64,000 nt of DNA from Bolinopsis microptera (GCF_026151205.1 NC_087082.1:16895401-16959400), one strand, 5' to 3'. Shown: positions 24,413 to 34,175, numbered from the stretch's first letter. The notes: generated by a model not told the origin, from the letters alone. Program-made: numbers and translations.

Positions 24413-24610
24413 TCATATTCGTACATTTACTTTCTTATCTATAGTTCTTCCGGCCTTTTGTTTATTTATCAAATTTTTACGAGCCCTTTTGTTAAGAGAT
24501 AAGGGTTTTGGGAGATAAGGCACTTCTGTAAATGTAACCGAGTATTCGTCGGGTTTTGGAATTATAAGTTTTCGACCGTTACGAGAGCGTTTTATTTGGT
24601 AGTAATACAC
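24413..24610 (-). CDS. Basic opposite-strand ORF, copy B
   Basis: Duplicate of the minus frame at 18719-18920. It lacks the extra TAC codons and differs at its end because of a short insertion. No family recognised. Confidence 0.25.
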   Translation of the reverse strand: MYYYQIKRSRNGRKLIIPKPDEYSVTFTEVPYLPKPLSLNKRARKNLINKQKAGRTIDKKVNVRI

Positions 24611-24915
24611 TAAATCTAAGTCTTGTTTAAAATACAGAAAAAGGACAACACCTTTCCGCGCCTCCTCCTGGAGCTCCCGGAACTAAAAGAGTAACAAAAC
24701 CTGTTATAATATATGTGTTATGAGATTATGGGATTTTCATATTGTTGTTTGATTGTTCTATAATATATTTCATTATAGCTTATCTAAAGAGATAAGAAGG
24801 TGTGGACTAGAGTCTAGAACAGGAGATCCAGCGAGAGAGGAACTTTCCGGCAGAAGGTATGTTGGAGAAGCTATGCAGTGACTAGTAGAAGATGTGCTAG
24901 TCTGTGAAGTGTGAA

Positions 24916-25708
24916 GAGCCTCTCTGGTTGGTTCAGGGAACACCGGTAAGTCCTTAGTCTATGTTTCATCTCTTATATAGTTTCATGATAGTTGTAGGTT
25001 TATTTATTTCTTATGTTACAGATGATTTATGCATAGGGTTCATCAGCGTAGCTAAAACCAGTGAGAAGATATTTGAGCTCAAAACCACTTGAGGGGTAAA
25101 ATTTTACCGTGTGAAAGATCGAAGCTAGGTCAAACTATCGGCTTTAACATGGTCTATAATGGTACCACGTAAAAATCAAAGTGCCTGGAGCCTATCTAGT
25201 GCCTCTTACCTCCTACATAATGGGCAGGTTTTCGAAAATGTATTATAATTTATAAATTAATTAATTCATCAATTTATCATTCAATTATTCAATCAATTTA
25301 TCACTCAATTGACTGTCTCACCCAATCATTATATCACTTCCAGCTATGAATTCACAGAACACACCCAACATGTCATTTCACGAAGCCTATAAGGTGCTCT
25401 TGAGCGGTACAGAGAAACTATACACAGCATGACAGCAGGATAGGCTACACGTTCCCGACATATGTACACCTCCCGATAGAAATAAATCTCCAAAGACTGC
25501 ATGAGAGTTTCCGCAGGCATAAACTTCACCACAAGAGTGCAATGTTTTCCTGTGGTCGATGAAACGTCAGTTTTTTTTGTCCCAGTCGTCAGTGACGAAG
25601 AAAAAGAAGAAGAAAAAAACTCCCGTTAGGAAGAAGATTTGCGTGTTTCACTAATTTATATTGAAACATTTTAGTAAACATTTTAGCTTATAACTTGTAT
25701 CTTATAGA
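24916..25708. other. Intergenic, no clear gene
   Basis: AT-rich with an (ATCAATTTATC)-type repeat at 25258-25310. A short open frame ending near 25650 reads VTKKKKKKKTPVRKK from an AAG/AAA run; it is too short and low-complexity to call. Confidence 0.5.
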
Positions 25709-25806
25709 GAATGAGCCACGCAAAGTTGACAATTCAAGACTACTCCATCGTGGAATGGAAGGTGCCGAATGTTAACTCATCTCCAATAGAGATTATTGAG
25801 ACAAAG
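25709..25806 (+). CDS. Small exon MSHAKLTIQDYS...
   Basis: A 32-codon open piece with ATG at 25711, preceded by a possible acceptor (CTTATAG) and ending IIETK at a GTAACT donor. Composition is good (MSHAKLTIQDYSIVEWKVPN). It may be the first coding exon of a gene reaching toward 26.6 kb, but the next exon could not be placed. Confidence 0.3.
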
Positions 25807-26396
25807 GTAACTTGATCGAAGATAAACTTAAAAGTGTATTCCGAATTTTCAATAAGCAAGTGGTGCTATCTACGCATCAACAAAGTAGGGTAATAAAATG
25901 AATATCGATGATATAATATAAAACTAAATTGCCATATCTTAACTCTTAAGGCCAGAGGGGGGGGGGTAAATGCTAGAAAGAATTTACAAAACTCTGATTC
26001 TTTAAATATATTCATTTTTTTATGACAAAAATTTTGCCGCCATGCACACATTTGTAACTGCTCTATTTTTTTTGTAAATAATAATGAGGTTAACCAATTC
26101 TTAAAAAATTGACTGAACAACATTGAAGCTAATAAAATCAAGGTTAAGATGTTATTACACTCTAAGATTTTTTGTCATTTCGGTCAGCAAATGTTAACTC
26201 TAAATTATAGATTCCCCAACTGGCCTTAAAACGGGTTATAGGATTTTACTAACAAAAGAATAATTTCTTTTAGAGTTTGAGTTCGTACTGTTGTTTACTG
26301 TTAACTAACCAAAACCTGTATTCCTAATAGGCATGTTTATTTAGTACCTATGTGAGAACTACACCCGCTACTCAACATCGTCAGCTACTCAACATC
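25807..26396. other. Intergenic, AT-rich
   Basis: No supported gene. Holds a G9 run at 25959. A minus frame across it is rich in Phe/Leu and looks non-coding. Confidence 0.5.
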
Positions 26397-26526
26397 AATC
26401 AGACATCAGTGACCTGGTCTCAGTTCATGTGTTTGCAAGAACTATTTGTCTAATTAATGTTTATATTTATTATTTGATCAAACCATTGTTTCACGGTCAA
26501 TCGTTAGAGTAGGAACAAATTAAACA
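26397..26526 (+). repeat. 130-bp direct repeat, left of the protease
   Basis: Begins AATCAGACATCAGTGACCTG and ends AACAAATTAAACA. It is almost identical (about two or three differences) to 27673-27802 in the same orientation. The two frame the protease-like gene. It has no TG..CA ends and no tRNA primer site is visible, so it is not an ordinary LTR pair. Confidence 0.9.
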
Positions 26527-26645
26527 TTGGTAGCAGGAACATTGGTAACGTCACACACCATCATTTTCATTGTCACGTAACCCTCTCCCACAGGTATGGT
26601 CAAGCAGATAAAAGCTCCTAAGTGGAATGGAGAATATGACAGATA

Positions 26646-27148
26646 TAAAAAGATGTTGCTTATATACATTTTTATATAAGCAATGAATCTGTCCTTGATA
26701 TGACTTACCATATAATGGATACGCTAGAGATTGACAAAACATTAGTTGACGTCAGTCATTTTCGGGGCGCTTTTGCGTACGACATTTTACCACCAAAACT
26801 TGATGAAGATTTTAGCTTGGTGATTAACACTGGTAATTCGTCGTCACCTGGTGACCACTGGCTGGTGTTACAGCGCACACACGGGAGGATTTACTTTATC
26901 GACAGTTATGGGCGAAATTACAACGACGCTACTTTTGAAACTAATTTTACCATAGCAATAAAACGTTACATCGGGGATGTAACAGAAAGTGGTTGCAGCG
27001 TTTAACTTCAAACGTTTGCGGCGCTTATTGTGTTTATTTCATTAGAGAACTGAGCAAGCGTAGTTTTAAATCCTGTCTGTCTGTATTTAGTGTAGATTTA
27101 GCGGAAAATGATAAGCTTGTTTCAAATTATTTAGACGAAATTCGGTGA
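26646..27148 (+). pseudogene. Adenain-type (Polinton-like) cysteine protease, frameshifted
   Basis: Best-recognised gene of the central region. In adenoviruses and Polinton/Maverick elements this protease cleaves capsid precursors. The frame from 26700 shows GDHW (catalytic His), then FIDSYGR (acidic partner Asp in the FDSYG pattern typical of Polintons) and stops at 27003. A shift of one base at about 26995-27003 opens the remaining part, with NVCGAYC (catalytic Cys) and an end at NYLDEIR, TGA 27146-27148. The triad order His-Asp-Cys is complete across the two frames, total about 150-165 residues, normal for the family. The break inactivates it unless it is a sequencing error. It lies between two 130-bp direct repeats. 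A cellular Ulp1/SUMO-type protease is the less likely alternative. No polymerase, integrase or packaging ATPase of a Polinton was found nearby. Confidence 0.7.
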
Positions 27149-27157
27149 CGTTGAATC

Positions 27158-27272
27158 TTGAGTAACAATTTAGCCAAAAACGATCAATATGTTTTAAATT
27201 ATTTAAAATTAGATTTAAATAATCGGTATGTTGATGTAGTAATATTATTCTATTTTGAAAATCCATAGCTGT
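27158..27272 (+). pseudogene. Possible duplicated protease tail
   Basis: A frame reading NNLAKNDQYVLNYLKLDLNN resembles the protease's own last residues (DLAENDKLVSNYLDEI) directly upstream. It suggests that the 3' end was duplicated in tandem. Alternatively it is the start of a different AT-rich frame that looks similar by chance. Confidence 0.3.
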
Positions 27273-27672
27273 GTCCAATTATGGATATTAGAAGATATTA
27301 GAAGTGCAGTAGGGTCAGTTTCAGACGAATTAAGCATAAATGACATCATTGCCATGTCTGAAGTGGTTTGTAAATGGGCCATTGTTAGCCCCGCGTTTTG
27401 GTCCCTCATTCCTGCCACTCAGCATTGCCTACTGTAAAGTAGACATTTTTCTAAGACAATAGAAAAACTGACCCTGTCTCACTAAATTCCCCTAAATTCA
27501 ACCACTTACCATAATACAAATACTAACAACCAAATAAAGTTTTTTAAATAAAGAATATTTCCTCAAGTTTACGTCTAGCTAACTAATTCGTGGTTTAAGC
27601 TCTTATTTTATTTATGATTAAAGGAATGTAAAATAAAACTTTTCGTTTCATTGAAAACTTTTTGTTTCATTG

Positions 27673-27802
27673 AATCAGACATCAGTGACCTGGTCTCAGT
27701 TCGTGTGTTTGCAAGAACTATTTGTCTAATTATTGTTTATATTTATTATTTGATCAAACCATTGTTTCACGGTCAATCGTTAGAGTAGGAACAAATTAAA
27801 CA
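27673..27802 (+). repeat. 130-bp direct repeat, right of the protease
   Basis: Second copy of 26397-26526. Spacing between copies is 1276 bases start to start. Confidence 0.9.
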
Positions 27803-28012
27803 CGTACTGTGAGAAGACGACAAAAAAGAAGAGTCAGAGGCTTCAAAACGGGAAGATGTTTGTAAGAGGTGATCTGTGTACGTGGTCATGGATAGCAGCA
27901 TTAATCCACTGCACTGGGGGTTTGTTTGTTTTCACATAAAATTGGAATTTTCATTTATTTATAATTACCATTATAAACTATAATAAACTTGGCTAATAAA
28001 CATTCCCTATGG

Positions 28013-28150
28013 ATGATAAGTGCAGTTGCTTTGAGATTCAACACAGCAACTCGCAGGATGGACGAGATTCGCGAGAATTCGTCCAACACGCGACTTCAAC
28101 GGGCACTGGACAGCCTGGTGTACCTCAGAGACATGGAGAAGACTTTCTGA
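28013..28150 (+). CDS. Small helical ORF, 45 residues
   Basis: ATG to TGA. It starts MISAVALRFNTATRRMDEIR and ends LVYLRDMEKTF, so the whole is a likely amphipathic helix with Arg and Asp spaced along it. A competing ATG four bases upstream opens a longer but less protein-like frame (28009-28227). It is probably an exon or the end of a protein of the central virus-like cluster. Family unknown. Confidence 0.35.
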   Translation: MISAVALRFNTATRRMDEIRENSSNTRLQRALDSLVYLRDMEKTF

Positions 28151-28352
28151 GAACTCTTTCTTACTGTTTGGATATTTTTATTGTATGTAATTATTTTGAT
28201 TCACGAGTTTCATTGTTTAACTTCTAATTTGTTACTTGAGACTACGGTATATTTTAGATTTATGTTTTGATTTTGTATTCTCTATTTACCTTTTACACCT
28301 CCCTTTATCCGTTTGTCTAACCTTCTATCCCTTTTCTAGTTACTTATTCATC

Positions 28353-28596
28353 ATGTCATCGTCTAGAGATTTGCTGAAGGCAGTCGCATCACTGAGCAAC
28401 GCGTACACAGATGACCTCAGAGAGCTCGAGGAGTTGAAGAAAAAAAAAAAAAAAAAGAAGGATACGGGACCTGCAGATAGAAATAGAGTATATGGCTGAG
28501 CAAGCGGCCAACAGAATGGATACGCAGCCCGGGCCCCCACCGTACTACAACAGCCCCACATCGCCGAGTATGGAGCCGAACTCGAGCCCGCACTAG
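28353..28596 (+). CDS. Coiled-coil protein with PPxY motif, split at a 17-A run
   Basis: The head frame starts MSSSRDLLKAVASLSNAYTD and runs DDLRELEELKK into A17 at 28440-28456. The frame one base later carries RIRDLQIEIEYMAEQAANRM, QPGPPPYYNSP and stops at TAG 28594. Together they make an 80-residue protein: acidic coil, basic Lys/Arg patch, second coil, then a PPxY late-domain-like motif used by viruses and some retroelements to recruit NEDD4-type ligases or WW proteins. The reading frames differ by +1 at the A run, which may be a mutation, an assembly error or programmed slippage. The head frame alone ends after VYG. Confidence 0.45.
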
Positions 28597-29032
28597 ATGT
28601 TGCCATCTCTTTCTCATTGTTGTTCTTTCTCCTTTTTGTTATTGATTTTTACATTTCATTATATGTATAGTGTTTTACTTGTACTCATTCGTATGGAATG
28701 GAAATGAGGATCTAAAAATGATCTTAGCACTTACTGCGTCTTGATGGGATCTTGGTATCCAACGCAATAATTAAAACGTCAATTTTAAAACAGTTTACCG
28801 CACTTACGTATGCTAATATTTTGAAATGCTATGTGTCATTATTGTTTACCTATTGATCATTATATATACCGGTTTCACTGAAGTTTTCAAGGATGTCTGG
28901 GCAATTGGTTGCGGCGATATAACAACTCATAATATTTTCTAGAAACTGCCTATTAGTATTAGTTTCAAAATCATTCGAGCTTACTTCTATACGTATTTGA
29001 GCTATTCTAATAAATACAAACTGCAGGATATC

Positions 29033-29425
29033 ATGGTAAAATCTATCAGTGTAGCTTCGTACTCTAAGAAGAAGCAAAAGGCAAACTTAGGGAAGAGGAC
29101 AGTACCAATTAAGAAGGCTGGGTCTCGGGCCATCACTGAGGACGACAAGAAGGAGAGGGTAGCAGCCAAGGATAAGTTCCTTCGGCTTGTCATGGGGGCC
29201 AATGGGTTCCTCAACGTTCAGCAGATAAAATCGAAACATTTAATTTCGATTCTTCAAAGTCTGGGATGTACAGGAAACTCTATATCCGAAAATATGATCA
29301 AGAAGAACTTCAAGAAAGGGACCAAGTCGATCGTACCCAGCCAGGAGCTGTATGCGGCGTTTCAGCGAAGCTTTGAGGAGGCTAATAAACACGCACTGAA
29401 GCTGCCTCGGAACCAGCAACTCTGA
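29033..29425 (+). CDS. Unknown basic protein, 130 residues
   Basis: Uninterrupted ATG frame right after a good acceptor (CTGCAG at 29021-29026). The first 50 residues are strongly basic (SKKKQKANLGKRTVPIKK); the rest is a balanced globular-looking part (FLRLVMGANGFLNVQQIKS, SENMIKKNFKKGTKSIVPSQ). GC content and codon balance are better than neighbours, so it is likely a real exon. The basic tail suits a nucleic-acid-binding or nuclear protein. No family recognised. The chosen start is the first ATG after the acceptor; the longer frame from 28997 would place coding sequence in the presumed intron. Confidence 0.55.
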   Translation: MVKSISVASYSKKKQKANLGKRTVPIKKAGSRAITEDDKKERVAAKDKFLRLVMGANGFLNVQQIKSKHLISILQSLGCTGNSISENMIKKNFKKGTKSIVPSQELYAAFQRSFEEANKHALKLPRNQQL

Positions 29426-29811
29426 TCTTGGGTGCGCTGGTGAACTCTGTTCACTGTTGTATACTGTAAGCAATTGTTGTACTCAACATGCACCAACCAT
29501 TGCATTCTATACGGCTACATTGCCACTGATAATCAATCCACCATCTTCAATGCACACAAATTTGTTGCAATCACCTCACACAGTTATAGCTTCTCGTTGA
29601 CAAAATGTCAATCCTTTTTTGTTGTTAATAATAATACGAGACGATGGTAAAATAATAATAAAATTGTATCGATCTTAATGACATATCGTATATTTTCAGG
29701 CAGTAGGGGCAGTAGTAGATCATTGCACCGGTAATCACGAGAGATGCATGGATGGCTGCAACCAAGGACCAGCAAAAACATTTTACTCCATGATATATAT
29801 ATATATATATA

Positions 29812-30057
29812 ATGGCCGAGTCTCTTACCAAGATGAAGTCTACCTCAGAGGTTAGAGATAAGTGGAGTTTTAAAAACTTGATGTTCAATATTTCGGCCAG
29901 GGTACTTTGGCACAGTAGGGGTATTTGCAGACTTTTTAACCGAACTGCGTGTCCTCTTCCAGATAGAATCTGTTCATCACTCAGTTATATCCTACGTGGG
30001 CTACAAAATATGCGTCTTCCCCAAATCTGTGCACAGAAGGGTAGCTTTAGCGATTAG
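29812..30057 (+). pseudogene. Diverged relative of the segment gene's last exon
   Basis: Starts MAESLTKMKSTSEV, nearly the same as MADSLSKMKSTTEV at 17360-17400 in segment copy A. This ties the central cluster to the element family of 15-25 kb. The continuation (DKWSFKNLMFN...) has no partner there. An (AT)n microsatellite sits just before it. Confidence 0.4.
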
Positions 30058-30229
30058 CGTATGCAACGATGTGGTCGAAAAACAGTCACCACTCTACACA
30101 GGGAACTTCAGCTACCAAGTCTCTTCCACAAATTTGTGAAGCGATTAGGTTTGTTGAGGGATATATTTGCTAGGTCATATTAATTGTGTGTCTTTTGAAC
30201 CTAGCAGTTCGCACATTAAAAAATATCAG

Positions 30230-30549
30230 GTAAATACAAGAAACGGAAACTTTCTTCGACAATCAGGAAAAAACAGAATGACCGGCGTTTACGAAACAAA
30301 AAGAAACAGGCCATCCTGGCAGCTTGCTACAAAATGAACGAGTATGACAGAGGAGCAGAGCTCTGTCCTTTCAAACAGGTCACCCTCCAGAAAGACAACT
30401 TGGCCAAGAGTGAGGTTGTTTACGACTTGGAAACTGCCTTACTGCCAGATTACGTAAAGAGAATGATATATACTCCAGGTGAAATGTATAGCAATATCAT
30501 ACTGAACACAATATGTCTTTTCTACAAATTACACAATAACTATGACTAA
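30230..30549 (+). CDS. Basic protein with YTPGE C-terminal end
   Basis: Open from an acceptor-like TATCAG at 30229 to TAA; ATG at 30334. The first part is very basic (KYKKRKLSSTIRKK, RRLRNKKKQ), which suggests nuclear targeting or nucleic-acid binding. It is followed by CPFKQVTLQKDNLAKSEVVY and ends RMIYTPGEMYSNIILNTICL plus a short tail. The last 40 residues correspond to the dispersed repeat copies at 13.7, 15.8 and 20.8 kb, which are all frameshifted; this is the only intact version. It probably encodes the end of the element family's protein. Confidence 0.5.
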
Positions 30550-31341
30550 AATCTACATACACATTGACTATCTAAAGTAAATAACTTAATGCAGAACATT
30601 AATACAGTTTAGTGTACGTTAATTAATATGGAGGAAGTTTAAATAATTGGGTGCATCATAATATACCATTAGAACTTACTGCCAAAACAGCATCCTTCAA
30701 ACTTTATATATCAATATGCAAGATTTTGTGACCCTTTAAAATCAATAAAAGCTACATTTAGCATTAAAATGCAAGAATATGAAGATCCAGATGATCCAGA
30801 GACGCAAGGAGAGACGCTCTAGCTACAAACCCAGAATCAGCTGGTAAAGGGATTGTGATAAAAACGTCCCGCTAGTTCTCCCAGCTTACCGGTCAAGGTC
30901 TGAAATATAATACGATTTTTGGAGAACTGCTGTATCAGCATTGAAAGAGCAGAATTATTATACATTCTTGTTTTACATTTTTATTTCTTTGCCTATTTTC
31001 TTTCATTTCATTTCATTTTTCTTTGTATTCTCTATATTTTATTTTTTCCACTTAATTTTCTTTCATTTCTTATTCTGTTTTTCTTGTTTTGAAGTCTCAA
31101 TAACAACATTAGCAGACGAACTTGAGATAGAGAAGATAGGACGGAAGGAAAAGGAGAAGATAACATCTAAAGAAGAACTATAGGGGGAAATAGCATGGAG
31201 GAAGAACAGCTGGAGCTAGAGCAGGAGCTTTGATAAAGTGGTGGTTAATCCTAGTGAGGAGAGGAGAATAAGACTGGGAAGAAAGAGGAACCAAGGAGCA
31301 GGGGAAAGCTCGAGAGAATTTAAATACTCGGAAATATTGAT
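30550..31341. other. Element trailer and pyrimidine-rich DNA
   Basis: 30651-30690 and 30738-30780 match short pieces of the segment copies (around 15360 and 17440). 30960-31090 is a TTTCTTTCATTT-type tract repeated at 44640-44755. Frames there are low-complexity. Confidence 0.6.
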
Positions 31342-31530
31342 GGGTCAGAGCGGTTTGGAGACAAAGGAGGAAAAGCTAAAGAAACAAAAGAAGGAAATGG
31401 TTGATGACATGAATGTCAAGAAAGCCACTGCTAATCGACTGTCCATAAGAGAGGTTGAAGTAACGTGTTAAAAAATGTTATTCAAATCTCAAACAAAAAC
31501 AGTATATTTAATAAAGTATATAAAAGACAA
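31342..31530 (+). repeat. Duplicated block, copy 1 (LETKEEKLKKQKKEM frame)
   Basis: Nearly identical to 32566-32745. Both keep an open frame reading LETKEEKLKKQKKEMVDDMN and NRLSIREVEVTC, a Lys/Glu-rich helix. In copy 1 the frame joins an upstream stretch from 31238 and stops at TAA. The block is followed in each case by a matching T-rich tract ending at CAGTATT(C/T)CGCCTCT. Confidence 0.75.
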
Positions 31531-32291
31531 TATATGATTGATTAAGTAATCGTTGATTGCTTAGCTTTCCAGTTTCCCTATCTGAACCAGACTAAAAAAA
31601 ATCTAAACTATCTGTTTAATTTGTTAACCAATAAGTATTAAGTAACCCATGTAATAAAGAGGTATTTTACAGATAATTAACATCGTCTTTTACGAGGAAC
31701 TGGGACACTGGCACAAAAAGTAGAACAGCTGCCAAAAAACGAGTGGCTGGGCTATTCCACCACGAGCGGAGAGCCCTCGTAACTGCTTGTTACATTCTCC
31801 GCTCAGCACGTGCGGAGAGCCACTACAAAAATGCAATATCACTCCGCAGGCCGCGGGGCTTGTATTTACACTTAAACTTTTTATACCTTTTAAAAGATAA
31901 TGTTACCAAATTCTTTTTATTAATTCTCATCTTTTCGCTGCACTAGTCACAAGTTCCTACTTTTTTATTTGTTTTCATATTTCCAATTTTATGATCTTTT
32001 AACAAAATTCTTTCATTACTTAGCTTTTTCTTTCTTTTTTTCATATCGTTGCACTTTTTCTTTTCTTTCATTTCCTTTTTTCTTTGTATCTTAATACAGT
32101 ATTCCGCCTCTTTATAACACAGTTTAACCCTCTTGCAATCGTGAACTGTCCCATGTTTCCTCAGTCTCTTTTCGTCCCCCGATTTACCGTTCTCACCATA
32201 TCTCTCCTAGGTGAAGACATCCCTCCATCACCTACATTTAAAGTTTCTATCTGCCTCCAGAACTTGAGAGTACTCACACAAGAACACATAG
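31531..32291. other. Intergenic, T-rich
   Basis: 31976-32115 is a T-rich tract matching 32742-32890, so the whole 31.34-32.12 kb block is a direct duplication of 32.57-32.9 kb with unequal spacing. No other feature. Confidence 0.55.
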
Positions 32292-32471
32292 GTTCCAGGT
32301 TCTGTCCCTGCCGCCACATTGTATGATTTTTCTGACACTAAGAAGAAGGAAAACAAAATAGCCACTGCAGCTTTAGTGGCATTTGAGATGGGCAACGCAG
32401 CCATTATGCGAGAGATGGGAACTGAAGAGCGAGTTAGGGCTTTAACACGTATATCTCAGAGAGCTCCTTAG
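32292..32471 (+). CDS. Small terminal exon, EERVRALTRISQRAP end
   Basis: Open 59-codon frame directly after an acceptor (CACATAG) and ending at TAG. It contains DTKKKENKIATAALVAFEMG and IMREMGTEERVRALTR, an alternating charged helix with good composition. It may be the last exon of a small gene whose upstream part was not found. Unknown family. Confidence 0.35.
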   Translation, partial: VPGSVPAATLYDFSDTKKKENKIATAALVAFEMGNAAIMREMGTEERVRALTRISQRAP

Positions 32472-32565
32472 TCCTTATTTACTAAGTAATGACGCTGACT
32501 TCAACTCTCCGGAAAACTCCAACAAAGCTTTTCAGAGACGCGATCAGGTTTATCGAGGAGAGAAT

Positions 32566-32745
32566 GCGGTTTGGAGACAAAGGAGGAAAAGCTAAAGAAA
32601 CAAAAGAAGGAAATGGTTGATGACATGAATGACAGGAAAGCCACTGCTAATCGACTGTCCATTAGAGAGGTTGAAGTAACGTGTTTAAAAACGTTATTCA
32701 AATCTCAAACAAAAACAGTATATTTATTAAAGTATATAAAATATT
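32566..32745 (+). repeat. Duplicated block, copy 2
   Basis: Second copy of 31342-31530. Here one or two substitutions turn the TAA into a sense codon, so the frame runs on through AT-rich trailer to 32903; that extension is not considered coding. Confidence 0.75.
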
Positions 32746-33104
32746 TCCAATTTTATGATCTTTTAACAAAATTATTTTATAACTTTGCTTTTTCTTTCTT
32801 TTTTTTTTTTCATATCTTTGCACTTTTTCTTTTCTTTCATTTCCTTTTTTCTTTGTATCTTAATACAGTATTTCGCCTCTATATAACACAGTTTTTGGGA
32901 TGAACGATTTAGCGTAACAAATCTGTGTTGTACAGGGGAACGCATTATATAGGGGTCACTCATTTTCTTTTCATTTCTTTCATTCTTTTTTTCATCTTTT
33001 TACAATAACTTTTTTGTCAATTTACTTTTTTCATATCTTTGCACTTTTTCTTTTCTTGGTGTGTGAAATACCTGTTTAAATGTATTAACAAGGGTTACGA
33101 CTGA

Positions 33105-33240
33105 GTTGTTACGGTATTTGAGCGGGAAGTTGAGACATATTCTAATGCACGCTACCCTTCAGCTTCTGAGGCGTACTGGAGATTGTATGGATTGGACTTC
33201 TTTCATAGAGGTCATAGAGGACTTAAAGTCAGTATAAATT
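33105..33240 (+). pseudogene. Helitron helicase-type fragment
   Basis: The frame reads VFEREVETYSNARYPSASEA and YWRLYGLDFFHRG. The phrase RYxSASEAxWRLxxF belongs to the large Rep/helicase proteins of Helitron rolling-circle transposons. Only about 40 residues remain and no TC..CTRR ends were seen. Upstream in frame is TGA at 33102; downstream composition degrades. Confidence 0.5.
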
Positions 33241-33289
33241 CTAAATCCGTGTCATTTTTTCAGATCTTACGCATCATATCTAAACATAA

Positions 33290-33577
33290 CTATTTCCTTT
33301 CTTCCACACTAGAATCTTTGTGGTGAAACATAGGACAAACAAAATCATTCAAGAATACCACAACTGTAAAAGTCAAGTAAGTGACAAACAGAAACTTATT
33401 AATGTAGCAGCGGATATAATATGATCCTTGAGGAAACAAGAAACTGGCTACTGGATTCGAATATTCTTTTAAAAAATAAGTTGCAAAAGGTAGTAAAGCA
33501 AAAGTTACTAAATATTCCACACTGGATAGGTATGTTGGCATACTGATTACTGAATTGTACAATTGGAAGTTATCCAT
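33290..33577 (-). CDS. Hydrophobic membrane-like ORF
   Basis: Minus-strand ATG frame of 95 codons, rich in Phe, Leu, Tyr and Val, with two segments long enough to cross a membrane (about residues 20-38 and 62-82). It lies back to back with the plus-strand frame at 33581. T-rich DNA gives hydrophobic frames by chance, so this is weak. Confidence 0.2.
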   Translation of the reverse strand: MDNFQLYNSVISMPTYLSSVEYLVTFALLPFATYFLKEYSNPVASFLFPQGSYYIRCYINKFLFVTYLTFTVVVFLNDFVCPMFHHKDSSVEERK

Positions 33578-33580
33578 TTT

Positions 33581-33850
33581 ATGTTGAACGAATTTCCGGC
33601 AGAATTACCGATAAACTGTCCCACGACAACCTCCCACAAAGAAGACCACGTATCAGAAGATTGAAGTTATTATCCCTCGACGAGCACTTCCACCGAAGAA
33701 ACCATCTCCTCTATTCTCGCACCAGACCCTCAACACTTGGCTCCTGATGATCTGGAGTTCTCCCCCTCACCCGAGATACTTAAAGAATATCAACCTTTCT
33801 CCCCTACGGGATGCACCCCTACACATTTGGTCAACCCCGGCTGGAGTTAA
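33581..33850 (+). pseudogene. Ser/Pro/acid-rich ORF with one stop
   Basis: ATG frame with a single TGA at 33662-33664, ending at TAA. Composition is Ser/Thr/Glu/Pro-rich (STSTSTEETISSILAPDPQH, DDLEFSPSPEILKEYQPFSP), typical of a disordered tail. It overlaps the next frame by about 100 bases. It may be joined to that frame by a lost base, since the second frame looks better exactly where this one ends. Confidence 0.35.
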
Positions 33851-34175
33851 GATCAGAGAATCGATTAAGGAGGCACGAGGAGAATTCCTGACATCCCTTT
33901 ACACGGCGGTAACAAGTGCTGAAACAACCGTTGCAGCAACGATCCTGACAGAGAAGATAGACCAGTGGATACTCTCTCTCCGGACCTTTACTCGTCAGAA
34001 CCGAAGTGTAACCATCAAATATCGGAGAGCAGCAGATCTTATGATCAAGCATAGATCTACAAATTTAAGTTACAGATTAGCTCTGAAAGTATTTGGTAAA
34101 TCTCCCTCCATGGAGACATTGGTAGCTGTCTGCACAGCTTTGAAAGAACTGTATGTTATATTTTTCAAACAGTGA
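33747..34175 (+). CDS. Unknown helical protein, 142 residues
   Basis: Uninterrupted frame. The part from about 33834 on (AGVKIRESIKEARGEFLTSL, TILTEKIDQWILSLRTF, LMIKHRSTNLSYRLALKVFG) is well balanced and helical with scattered Arg/Lys; the first 30 residues (Pro-rich) may be a shadow of the overlapping frame. Unknown family. It lies in the chain of plus-strand ORFs of the central cluster. Confidence 0.45.
   Translation: MIWSSPPHPRYLKNINLSPLRDAPLHIWSTPAGVKIRESIKEARGEFLTSLYTAVTSAETTVAATILTEKIDQWILSLRTFTRQNRSVTIKYRRAADLMIKHRSTNLSYRLALKVFGKSPSMETLVAVCTALKELYVIFFKQ

Larger units (their letters stand above)
20337..24915 (+). repeat. Segmental duplication copy B (4.6 kb)
   Basis: Partner of 15326-19223 and the more complete of the two. 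It starts at CGCTAAGTATAGAAAGGGTATG and ends at GTGAAGTGTGAAGA. The copies lie head to tail about 1.1 kb apart. No target duplication or terminal inverted repeat was found at the edges, so tandem duplication by unequal exchange is as likely as two insertions. Confidence 0.85.

Noticed and set aside
26397-27802. Treating the 130-bp repeats as LTRs of a retroelement
   Set aside because: No TG..CA ends, primer-binding site, purine tract or target duplication.
32571-32903. 110-codon ORF starting METKEEKLKKQ
   Set aside because: Only the first 38 codons are shared with the duplicate; the remainder is AT-rich trailer opened by a lost stop.
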